From NCBI GenBank assembly GCA_903889655.1, contig CAISYL010000189.1, positions 1-64,000 on the forward strand: a stretch of DNA of 64,000 nucleotides, written 5' to 3'. Positions 33,659 to 42,309 of this stretch are shown one piece after another. Position 1 is the stretch's first letter; each line of letters opens with the position of its first letter. Position numbers and translations under genes: made by a program. This stretch comes from an uncultured Alphaproteobacteria bacterium. Its GTDB lineage: Bacteria; Pseudomonadota; Alphaproteobacteria; Parvibaculales; Parvibaculaceae. A model generated the notes under the pieces. That model worked only from the letters and a program-made list of their open reading frames with translations, was not told where the DNA came from and searched no databases.

Positions 33659-34918
33659 ATGAGAAGACCGGGCAGGACCGTCTTTGTCACGATTGCCCTG
33701 CTCGTCCTCTGGGCGGCATTCGTCGCCGGCGGCGCGCGGGAGGGCTGGTGGCGCGCGATGCCCGCTGCGAGAGGCGATAACGAGGGTTTCCTCCGCTGGG
33801 CCGAAGGTCGATACGCGGCGGAATCGAAAGGCAACATTGCAATCGTCTTGCTCGACGGCGGTCATGTTGCGGGAACTTTTTACGCCTCGCACGGCCGACC
33901 GATCGACGGCCGCTCCATCTTCCAGGTCGCCTCGATGAGCAAGTGGCTCACCGCCTGGTGCGTCATGGCTCTAGTCGAACAACACCGCATCGATCTCGAC
34001 GCGCCCGTGTCGCGATATCTGACCAGATGGCACTTGCCGCCCGGCGAATTCGACAACAACGCGGTCACGGTGCGCAAACTGCTCAGCCACACGGCGGGTC
34101 TGACCGACGGCCTTGGCTTCCGTGGATTCGCACCGGGGCAAGCCTTGCCTACGATCGAGCAGGAGTTGACGCACGCTGCGGACGCACAACCGGGTGCAGG
34201 CGGCATAACGCGTGTCGGCGCGCGGCCGGGAACAGACTGGCGTTATTCCGGCGGCGGCTATCTGTTGCTGCAGCTTCTTATCGAAGAGGTGACGCGAGAG
34301 CCGTTCAACGACGTCATGCGCCGCATGATTTTTCGACCTCTTGGCATGACGCAGTCAACCTTCATCGATCCGGATCCAGCGCATCTCGTCGACTTTTATG
34401 ATGCCGACGGGTCGAAAGTGAACCACAGCAAGTTCGTCGCGCTTGCAGCGGCTTCGCTTTATACGTCGACCGAAGACATGACCCGCTTCATCGCTGCCCA
34501 GTTTCCGGGAACGGATGGCGCTCTGCCCGGCAGGGGCGTATTGAGCCCCATGACGCTCGAAGCCATGCAGCGCCCGCAAGCTTTCCTCTATGGCATTCCG
34601 GTCTGGGGACTGGGCGAAACTCTCTACGTTCCCAACGGAACTGGCGGTTACGTGATCGGGCACGACGGGAACAACTACCCTGCGATCAACACCACCGCGC
34701 GCCTCGATCCGGCAACGGGCGACGCTCTCCTCGTCCTCGAAACCGGCAACGCCACGCTTGCAAGAGAAATCGGCGGCGAGTGGACTTTCTGGCGCGCGGG
34801 GTCCGTCGGGCTCGACACGCTGGTGATGTTCGATCTGCGCGCCATCCTTGTTCTATTTGCATCAGGTGCGCTGGTGATCTTGATCGGCAGCTTCGGATGG
34901 TATCGCAGGCGAAGATAG
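33659..34918 (+). CDS. Serine hydrolase of the beta-lactamase/penicillin-binding (class C) family
   Basis: 419 residues. An N-terminal anchor (about 8-24) puts the enzyme in the periplasm. The active-site SxxK is SMSK (Ser92, Lys95) and the second motif is YSGGG (Tyr-Ser-Gly); a third motif GHDGNN replaces HxG/KTG. A C-terminal membrane helix (LRAILVLFASGALVILIGSF) is unusual for AmpC and typical of the esterase/peptidase relatives. A beta-lactamase role is unlikely; esterase or D-aminopeptidase is more plausible. Base use is slightly less GC-rich than the neighbours. Confidence 0.85.
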   Translation: MRRPGRTVFVTIALLVLWAAFVAGGAREGWWRAMPAARGDNEGFLRWAEGRYAAESKGNIAIVLLDGGHVAGTFYASHGRPIDGRSIFQVASMSKWLTAWCVMALVEQHRIDLDAPVSRYLTRWHLPPGEFDNNAVTVRKLLSHTAGLTDGLGFRGFAPGQALPTIEQELTHAADAQPGAGGITRVGARPGTDWRYSGGGYLLLQLLIEEVTREPFNDVMRRMIFRPLGMTQSTFIDPDPAHLVDFYDADGSKVNHSKFVALAAASLYTSTEDMTRFIAAQFPGTDGALPGRGVLSPMTLEAMQRPQAFLYGIPVWGLGETLYVPNGTGGYVIGHDGNNYPAINTTARLDPATGDALLVLETGNATLAREIGGEWTFWRAGSVGLDTLVMFDLRAILVLFASGALVILIGSFGWYRRRR

Positions 34919-34954
34919 CTCCGGGACCGGCATCGGGACGCACGGCCTCGCGAG

Positions 34955-35407
34955 CTAGTGTACCGCTTCGACCTTCAGCACGCCGCCATCGACACCCGTC
35001 ACATGCACAGAGGTTCCCGCCGGCAGTTCTGGCCCCTCGGCGAGCCATAGCGAGTCGCCGATGCGGATTTTTCCGCGACCGTTCCGGATCTCCTGCTCGA
35101 GCGTGAAGGTGCGGCCGACATAGGTCTGGGCGCGCTGATTCAGCAGCGGATGATCGCTTTCGACCTCATGCCGCGCGAAGTAGCGGCGCGACAGCCAGAC
35201 CGCGATGACGGAGAGGATCGCGAAGAGCGCGACCTGTGCCGTCAGCGGAATGTCGACGACAAGCACGATCAGGCCGACGGCGGCGGCCGCAGCCGCGAGC
35301 CAGACGAAGAAGATGCCCGGCACGATGAGTTCGAGGATGCCGAGCACGGCGGCGATGATCCACCAGGCCCAGAGCCCGAACTCGCCGAGCGTCAGACTGT
35401 CTTCCAT
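34955..35407 (-). CDS. NfeD family membrane protein
   Basis: 150 residues: two to three membrane helices (about 12-72), then a C-terminal OB-fold (YVGRTFTLEQEIRNGRGKIR). This is the short NfeD1b form without a protease domain. Its partner is the SPFH protein encoded 3 bases upstream; such pairs organise membrane microdomains. The start is the ATG at 35407. Confidence 0.9.
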   Translation of the reverse strand: MEDSLTLGEFGLWAWWIIAAVLGILELIVPGIFFVWLAAAAAAVGLIVLVVDIPLTAQVALFAILSVIAVWLSRRYFARHEVESDHPLLNQRAQTYVGRTFTLEQEIRNGRGKIRIGDSLWLAEGPELPAGTSVHVTGVDGGVLKVEAVH

Positions 35408-35410
35408 GGC

Positions 35411-36388
<978 letters not shown>

Positions 36389-36495
36389 GAAGGCCTCCCC
36401 TGCTGCTCCCGAACCCGCTGTCGATTATATAGCAGAACCGCATAGGCGGATGCTTCGGATTCCGGCTAGTCTAGCCGCCAAACCGGAGGCCATTC

Positions 36496-37092
36496 ATGAA
36501 ACTGTTTTCCTCACCGACCTCGCCTTTCGTCCGGAAAGTTCGTGTGGTCATTCGCGAAAAGGGCGCGGCCGATCTGGTGACGGAGGAAGTGGTCGTCGCA
36601 CGGCAGGACCCGCCGGCGCTTCATGCGGCCAATCCGCTCGGCAAGATTCCGGCGCTCGTTCTCGACGACGGATTGACGCTCTTCGACAGCCCGCTGATCT
36701 GCGAATATCTCGACACGACGCTGCCGGGGCCGGTGCTGCTGCCGGCGGCCGGACCCGAACGCTGGCGCGTGCTGCGCCTGCAGGCCGCCGCCGACGGCAT
36801 CGCGGATGCCGCCGTCGCCATCGCCTACGAGATGCTGCGTCCCGAGAATGAGCGGTCCCCGAGCTGGATCGAACGCTGGCGCAACGCCGTCATCCGCTCG
36901 CTCGACTTCCTCGAAGGCGAGGCCGGCACCTCGATCAACTCGCTCGATCTCGGCCATATCGCGATCGGCGCGGCGCTCGGTTATCTCGATCTGCGTTTCG
37001 GCGAGCTGAGCTGGCGCAACGGGCGGCCCAATCTCGAAGCGGTCTTCGACGCCTTGAGCACACGCCCGTCTTTCAAGGATACAGCGACCTGA
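36496..37092 (+). CDS. Glutathione S-transferase family protein
   Basis: 198 residues with GGAGG ribosome site. The N-terminal thioredoxin-like domain has KLFSSPTSPFVRKVRV with the likely catalytic Ser, the cis-Pro motif GKIPALVLDDG and the glutathione-binding DSPLICEYLD. The C-terminal domain is all-helical. The substrate is unknown. It is convergent with the dehydrogenase gene. Confidence 0.9.
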   Translation: MKLFSSPTSPFVRKVRVVIREKGAADLVTEEVVVARQDPPALHAANPLGKIPALVLDDGLTLFDSPLICEYLDTTLPGPVLLPAAGPERWRVLRLQAAADGIADAAVAIAYEMLRPENERSPSWIERWRNAVIRSLDFLEGEAGTSINSLDLGHIAIGAALGYLDLRFGELSWRNGRPNLEAVFDALSTRPSFKDTAT

Positions 37093-37110
37093 ATTCCGGC
37101 CTGAGAGCCG

Positions 37111-38193
37111 TCAGCGCCAGGGCTCGACCAGAATCTTCGCGTGGATTTCCGGGTTCGCGAGATCGGCGAAGGCCTGCTTCACCCCTTCGACGCCCACTTC
37201 GCCGGTGACGAGCGGCGCGACATCGATCTGTCCTTCCGCGATATGGCGGAGCGATTGCGCGAACTCTTCCGGCGAATAGGCCAGCACGAATTGCAGGTTG
37301 AGTTCCTTGCTGATCGCAAAGAAGGGCTCGAAGCGGTCCTGCTCCATACAGACGCCGACGACGATAATGCGCGCATTGCGCGGCGCGCCTTCGAGCACCT
37401 GCTGGATGACGCCGGGCACGCCGACGCATTCGAAGATCACGCCCGGTCGCATCTGCGGCCCGAGGCCCATCAGCGTCATCAGGTTCTGCGGGTCGTAGCC
37501 TTCCGGCGTCGCCTCTTCGGCCCAGCGTTTGTAGGGCGATTTCTCGGCCGGATCGACGATGATGTCGGCCCCCATCTTCTCGGCAAGCGCACGGCGGGCC
37601 GGGCTGAAATCGGCGGCGATGATCGGTCCGACACCGGCGATCTTGAGGCCCGCGATGACGGCGAGGCCGACCGGACCGCAGCCGATGACGAGCGGAATGT
37701 CTTCCTTCGTCAATTTCGCCTTCTGCACAGCATGCCAGCCGACGGCCATCGGTTCGGTCAGCGCGGCATGTTCGGCGCTGAGGCCGTTCGGCACTTCCAG
37801 AAGCAGCATCTCGCTCAGCACCATCTGCTCGGCATAACCGCCCGGCACGTCGTTCGAATAGCCGATGGTCTTCACGCCGCTCGCGTCGAAGGTCACCGGG
37901 AAGGAGCAGACCCGCGTGCCGGCTTTCAGCGTCTTTGCCGAACCGGGGCCGTGATCGAGAATCTCGGCGCAGAACTCATGGCCAAAAACGATGTCACGGG
38001 TGAGGTCCATGCTCGACTTCACGCCCTGGCGTTCGGCGAACTCGACCATGCGCGGCGCGTGATGGAAGGCGTGAAGATCGGACCCGCAGATACCGCAGGC
38101 GAGCGTCTTCACCAGCACCTGACCGGCGGCAGGCTCGGGATCAGGCAGCGTGTCGACGACGAGATCGCCGTTGCGGAAAATGGCAGCGCGCAT
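37111..38193 (-). CDS. Zinc-type medium-chain alcohol dehydrogenase family protein
   Basis: 360 residues. The catalytic-zinc region is ACGICGSDLHAFHH and GHEFCAEI, and the NAD(P) site is VIGCGPVGLAVIAGLK. The four-cysteine structural-zinc lobe found in most members is absent between the two parts: only one Cys (RVCSFPV) is seen there. The insert HHAPRMVEFAERQG resembles dehydrogenases found in xenobiotic and lipid degradation loci. The substrate is unknown. It has GAGGAAT upstream of the ATG, and a palindrome precedes it. Confidence 0.85.
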   Translation of the reverse strand: MRAAIFRNGDLVVDTLPDPEPAAGQVLVKTLACGICGSDLHAFHHAPRMVEFAERQGVKSSMDLTRDIVFGHEFCAEILDHGPGSAKTLKAGTRVCSFPVTFDASGVKTIGYSNDVPGGYAEQMVLSEMLLLEVPNGLSAEHAALTEPMAVGWHAVQKAKLTKEDIPLVIGCGPVGLAVIAGLKIAGVGPIIAADFSPARRALAEKMGADIIVDPAEKSPYKRWAEEATPEGYDPQNLMTLMGLGPQMRPGVIFECVGVPGVIQQVLEGAPRNARIIVVGVCMEQDRFEPFFAISKELNLQFVLAYSPEEFAQSLRHIAEGQIDVAPLVTGEVGVEGVKQAFADLANPEIHAKILVEPWR

Positions 38194-38224
38194 GGGTATT
38201 CCTCCTCGAATTCGGTCACGCGTC

Positions 38225-38238
38225 TGAAGCGCGCTTCA
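38225..38238 (-). promoter_or_regulatory. 14-bp perfect palindrome upstream of the dehydrogenase
   Basis: TGAAGCGCGCTTCA, 32 bases before the ATG at 38193 and next to an AT-rich stretch. Suits a TetR- or MarR-type operator. Confidence 0.45.
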
Positions 38239-38315
38239 ATTTGATTTGACGCTATGCAAGCAGGCGGAGCGGTCGGGCGCAAGCCCGGCGGCAATCCCAG
38301 CCGGACGACGTCGCG

Positions 38316-38597
38316 TCAGACGCGCTTTCCGGCGCGGCGTGCGCGGACATGGTTGGCCGTCGCGATGATGAAAATGGGCAGCGCGAGCACGAAGGTCACC
38401 GCATTGCCCGCGATCAGCGCCGCATCGTGCAGCAGCAGGCCGTAAAGCAGCCAACAGAAGACACCGGTCACGAAGCCCGCATACATGAGGACGGAGATGC
38501 CCTCCGTGTTGCGCGTCCTGATCGTCTTCAATGCCTGCGGCAGGAAGGCGATGGTGGTGAGGAAGGCAGCCGCGTAACCGAGATACATTGTGTTCAT
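38316..38597 (-). CDS. SemiSWEET-type PQ-loop transporter
   Basis: 93 residues from the ATG at 38597 (a TTG at 38603 is possible). Three membrane helices form one triple-helix bundle with the PQ motif LPQALKTIRTRNTEGIS after the first helix. SemiSWEETs dimerise to pass sugars down a gradient. It begins 9 bases after the chromate transporter stop on the same strand and is probably co-transcribed with it. Confidence 0.88.
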   Translation of the reverse strand: MNTMYLGYAAAFLTTIAFLPQALKTIRTRNTEGISVLMYAGFVTGVFCWLLYGLLLHDAALIAGNAVTFVLALPIFIIATANHVRARRAGKRV

Positions 38598-38606
38598 GTC
38601 CAAAAC

Positions 38607-39779
38607 TCAGGAAACGACGATCCCCGCCGCGCCGCAAAGGATGACGACGGCCCACGGCGGCGCCTTCGCCATGGCGAGCATGGCCCAGGCGGCAGCCGCC
38701 AGCGCCAGATCGGCCGGGCCGTGGATCGCGGCCGTGATGACCGGCGTGTAGAGGGCGGCAGCCAGAATGCCGACGACCGCCGCATTGACCCCCATCAGCG
38801 CAGCGCGAGCGCCCGCGAGATGCGAAAGCCTCACCCAGAAGGGCATGACGCCCGGCACCAGCAGGAACGAAGAGGCGAACATGCCCGCAAGACAGATCGC
38901 GGCGCCGGCAAGCCCGCGCGGGCCCTGGTCGAGCGCCGCGCCGACATAGGCGGAAAATGTGAAGAGCGGACCCGGTACGGCCTGCGCCGCGCCATAACCG
39001 GCGAGAAAGGCGTCGCGCGAGATGAAGCCGCGCGGCACCAGATCGGCTTCGAGAAGCGGCAGCACGACATGGCCGCCGCCGAACACGAGCGCGCCGGCAC
39101 GATAGAAGATGTCGAAAAGCTGAAGGCCCGCGCCGCCTTTCGCCGCAAGCGCCGGTAGCAGCACGAGAAGCGCGAAGAAGATCGCGATCAGCACCGCGCC
39201 GGCTCGCCGTCCGAGCGGGCTCGTCAGCGGCACATGCCGGCCGAGTTCGCCTGGCTTCAGGAAGGCAAAGCCGACAAGGCCGCCCGCCAGCAACACGCCG
39301 ATCTGTCCGACCGTCGTCGGTATTAAAAGCACGACGATGGCGGACATCGCTGCCATCAGCCCACGCGGCATGTCAGGCGTCAGCATGCGCGCCATCTGGA
39401 TGACGGCCTGCGCGACGACGGCGACGGCGGCGATCATCAATCCATGCGTGACGCCCTGCGCGACGGGACCGTGCAGCGCCGTTGCGCCATAGGCGACCGC
39501 GACGAGGATCACGGCGGAGGGAAGCGTGAAGGCCGTCCAGGCCGCCACCATGCCCGGAAAGCCCGCCCGCATCAGACCAAGCCCCATGCCGACCTGGCTG
39601 CTTGCCGGCCCCGGCAGGAACTGAGCCATCGCCACGAGATCGGCATAGGCCTTGTCGTCGAGCCAGCGCCGCCGGCTCACGAATTCCTCGCGGAAATAGC
39701 CGAGATGGGCGACAGGACCGCCGAAAGCGGTGAAGCCGAGCTTCAAAAAAGCCCGGAAGACTTCGGCAACGTTTCCCAC
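38607..39779 (-). CDS. chrA: Chromate transporter family protein (long-chain CHR)
   Basis: 390 residues from a GTG with GAGGGG six bases upstream. Two homologous CHR halves, each about 180 residues, begin AFLKLGFTAFGGPVAHLGYF and FYRAGALVFGGGHVVLPLLE. Each carries the FGGP/FGGG signature and later PGP motifs. ChrA expels chromate, but many CHR proteins have no proven role in resistance. An imperfect inverted repeat lies just upstream. Confidence 0.9.
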   Translation of the reverse strand: MGNVAEVFRAFLKLGFTAFGGPVAHLGYFREEFVSRRRWLDDKAYADLVAMAQFLPGPASSQVGMGLGLMRAGFPGMVAAWTAFTLPSAVILVAVAYGATALHGPVAQGVTHGLMIAAVAVVAQAVIQMARMLTPDMPRGLMAAMSAIVVLLIPTTVGQIGVLLAGGLVGFAFLKPGELGRHVPLTSPLGRRAGAVLIAIFFALLVLLPALAAKGGAGLQLFDIFYRAGALVFGGGHVVLPLLEADLVPRGFISRDAFLAGYGAAQAVPGPLFTFSAYVGAALDQGPRGLAGAAICLAGMFASSFLLVPGVMPFWVRLSHLAGARAALMGVNAAVVGILAAALYTPVITAAIHGPADLALAAAAWAMLAMAKAPPWAVVILCGAAGIVVS

Positions 39780-39817
39780 TGGCGTCCCCTCGCAGGCCAG
39801 CCCCCTGGCCTTCTTCC

Positions 39818-39849
39818 CCTTGATAGCAACGTATTTGTTGCCATCAAGG
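39818..39849 (-). promoter_or_regulatory. Long inverted repeat before the chromate transporter
   Basis: CCTTGATAGCAAC-GTATTT-GTTGCCATCAAGG: 13-base arms with one mismatch around a 6-base spacer, 39 bases upstream of the chrA-like GTG and 12 bases after the acyl-CoA dehydrogenase stop. No T-run follows on either strand, so an operator is more likely than a terminator. Confidence 0.55.
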
Positions 39850-39861
39850 CAAGAGTTGATG

Positions 39862-40956
39862 TCAGTCCGCCGCCCAGCCTTGCAGCACCGCGGCGTCGTG
39901 GCGGACGCGCTCCGGCGAGCCGAGCAACTGCCGGTTGAGGCCGATGCGCTTGAACCAGTAATGCAGACCGAGCAGGTCGGTGAAGCCCATGCCGCCGTGG
40001 ACCTCGGTCGCGGTGCGGGCGACGAAGCGTCCGACTTCCGAGAGATGCGCCTTGGCGTGCGCGGCCATCAGCGAGCTTTCGGCCGGGATTTCATCGAAGG
40101 CATGCGCGGCATACCAGACAAGCGAGCGGCCGGGTTCGAGTTCGGCGGCCATCTCCGCGCACATATGCTTCACCGCCTGGAAGGAGCCGATGACCCGACC
40201 GAACTGCTTTCGCTCTTTCGCGTAGTCGACCGCTTTTTCGATCATTCGCCAGCCCGCGCCAAGCGTATCGGCGGCGAGCATTACGCGACCCGCATCGAGC
40301 ATGCGGCGCGTCGTTGCCTGCGCATCACCGGAGACGAGCGGCTCGGCCTCGACATTGTGGAAGTCGAGCTCGCCGATCGAGCGCGTAAGATCGATGGTGG
40401 TGAGTTGGGTCTTTTTCAGACCGGCGGCGTCCCCCCAGACGAGGTGAAGTCCGCCCGTTCTGTCGCCGACGACGAAGACATCGGCGCCGCCGAAATCGAG
40501 CACGAAAAGCGCCTTGCCATTGAGCTTGCCATTCGAGGCCGTGACACCGGCGCCTTCGCGCGCACCCGCGCCGCGTTCGGAAATCGCAATGCCTGCGACC
40601 GCCTCGCCGCCCGCGAGCTTCGGCAGGAAGGCCCGCTGTTGAGCCGGGCTGCCGGCGCCCATAAGCGCGAGCGGCGCCATGACCGCCGTGCCGATGAAGG
40701 GGACCGGCGCGACATGGCGGCCAAGCGCCTCGGCGATCAACGCGGCATCAAGGAGCTTCAGGCCCATGCCGCCTTCGTCTTCCGGCACAACGATGCCCGG
40801 CACGCCGAGATCGACGAGCGCCGCCCGGATATCGGCGGCATAGGCTTCATGCGCCGCCGCCGATTTGCGTACGCGTTCGAGCGACGAGACCTTTTCGAGC
40901 GTCCGGTCGACGCTGTCCTGCATCAGCCGCTGGTCTTCCGACAATCCGAATTCCAT
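39862..40956 (-). CDS. Acyl-CoA dehydrogenase, second subunit of a two-gene pair
   Basis: 364 residues from the ATG at 40956 (MEFGLSEDQRLMQDSVDRTL); the longer frame to 41199 overlaps the upstream gene and is rejected. It has the ACAD N-terminal helical domain (VPGIVVPEDEGGMGL), a shortened middle beta domain and the C-terminal helical domain (EVHGGMGFTDLLGLHYWFKR). The pattern resembles the partner subunit of heteromeric ACADs such as steroid side-chain FadE pairs. It follows its partner by 10 bases. Confidence 0.87.
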   Translation of the reverse strand: MEFGLSEDQRLMQDSVDRTLEKVSSLERVRKSAAAHEAYAADIRAALVDLGVPGIVVPEDEGGMGLKLLDAALIAEALGRHVAPVPFIGTAVMAPLALMGAGSPAQQRAFLPKLAGGEAVAGIAISERGAGAREGAGVTASNGKLNGKALFVLDFGGADVFVVGDRTGGLHLVWGDAAGLKKTQLTTIDLTRSIGELDFHNVEAEPLVSGDAQATTRRMLDAGRVMLAADTLGAGWRMIEKAVDYAKERKQFGRVIGSFQAVKHMCAEMAAELEPGRSLVWYAAHAFDEIPAESSLMAAHAKAHLSEVGRFVARTATEVHGGMGFTDLLGLHYWFKRIGLNRQLLGSPERVRHDAAVLQGWAAD

Positions 40957-40966
40957 GGGATGCCCC

Positions 40967-42157
40967 TTATGCCTTTTCGAGCTTCGGTTCGGCATTGTCC
41001 TTCGCGAGCTTGGGCTCGCGTGGCATGCCGAGGCCGCGCTCCGAAATGATGTTCTTCTGAATCTGCGCCGTGCCCCCGCCGATAATGAGGCCGAGGTCGA
41101 ACATGTACCGGTGCTGCCATGTTCCCCACGCACGCAAATGCGGAGACTGTCCATAGAGAACGCCGATTTCACCCAGCGCGTCGATGGCGAGCGCCGCAAG
41201 TTGATGATTGAGTTCGCAGCCCTGCAGCTTGACGATGAGACGTGCGATGCCGGGGTCTTCCTTCTTCGCCGACGCCGTCAGCAGCCTCAGCCCGTGAAAC
41301 TGCATCGCGTGAACGCGCGCCTGCAGTTGCAGCAGACGGTCGCGATAGAGCGGATTGTCGATCAGCCGCTCGCCATCGACCGTCTCCTCCTGCATCAGCG
41401 CGACGATTTCCTTCAGGCGCGAACCCGCCTGGTTCGGATCGCCGAGCATGCCGCGTTCATGTTTCAGCGTCGCATTGGCGACATACCAGCCCTGGCCGCG
41501 TCCCGCGACGATGTCCTTTTTCGGCACCCGCACATCGGTGAAGAAGACCTCGTTGAATTCCGCGAGGCCGGTCATGGTGACGAGCGGGCGCACCTCGATG
41601 CCCGGCGTCTTCATCGAGAAGATGAGATAGGAGATGCCCTCATGCTTGGGCTTGTCCGGCTCCGTGCGCACGAGGCAGAAGATCATGTCGGCGGCTTGCG
41701 CTGTCGATGTCCATATCTTCTGGCCGTTAATGACGAAATCGTCGCCATCCTCCACGGCCTTCGTCTGCAGCGAGGCGAGATCGGAGCCCGAGCCCGGCTC
41801 GGAATAGCCCTGGCACCAGACAATCTCGCCCTTCAGCGTCGGCTCGATCCATTTCCTCTTCTGCTCTTCGGTGCCCAGTTCGAGCAGCGTCGGAACCAGC
41901 ATCGAGATGCCCTGGTTCGCGATGCCCATCGGTACGCGCGCGCTGGCGAACTCCTCGGCGATGATGCGCGACTTCAGAATGTCGGGCTCGGCGCCGTAGC
42001 CGCCATATTCCTTCGGGATCGTGCGGGCGGCATAGCCATGCGCCATCAGCAGGCGCTGCCACTCGTTGCGGCGCGAGGCCTTGTCGCGATGCTTCGCGAT
42101 GAAGTCGCGCACTTCCTGACGGAAGGCTTCGTATTCCGGCCCGTAGGCGAGATCCAT
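40967..42157 (-). CDS. Acyl-CoA dehydrogenase, first subunit of a two-gene pair
   Basis: 396 residues, ATG with AGGAGGAC upstream. FAD-binding motifs include YSEPGSGSDLASLQ and the flavin-contact INGQKIWTSTAQ. At the usual catalytic-Glu site (YEGT in medium-chain enzymes) it reads GGGTAQIQ, so the base must lie elsewhere, as in heterotetrameric or long-chain types. With the next gene it likely forms an alpha2-beta2 enzyme. The substrate acyl chain is unknown; similar pairs serve degradation of branched, terpenoid or steroid acids. Confidence 0.88.
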   Translation of the reverse strand: MDLAYGPEYEAFRQEVRDFIAKHRDKASRRNEWQRLLMAHGYAARTIPKEYGGYGAEPDILKSRIIAEEFASARVPMGIANQGISMLVPTLLELGTEEQKRKWIEPTLKGEIVWCQGYSEPGSGSDLASLQTKAVEDGDDFVINGQKIWTSTAQAADMIFCLVRTEPDKPKHEGISYLIFSMKTPGIEVRPLVTMTGLAEFNEVFFTDVRVPKKDIVAGRGQGWYVANATLKHERGMLGDPNQAGSRLKEIVALMQEETVDGERLIDNPLYRDRLLQLQARVHAMQFHGLRLLTASAKKEDPGIARLIVKLQGCELNHQLAALAIDALGEIGVLYGQSPHLRAWGTWQHRYMFDLGLIIGGGTAQIQKNIISERGLGMPREPKLAKDNAEPKLEKA

Positions 42158-42309
42158 GGTGTCCTCCTGCTCGGACGGCGCCGTGCCCGTTCCAGCCGGT
42201 CGGCGCGCTTCTCGTTATGGGGGAGTGTAGCGCCGGAAAATGACGCGTCCAGCCGCACGCGGCGGGGACCGCGCGGCTCAGGTAAACCTTGCGTCAAAGA
42301 GGATGGAGA

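Noticed and set aside
33659-34918. Antibiotic-resistance beta-lactamase
   Set aside because: Motif three (KTG) is missing and a C-terminal membrane helix is present, so a different serine hydrolase is more likely.
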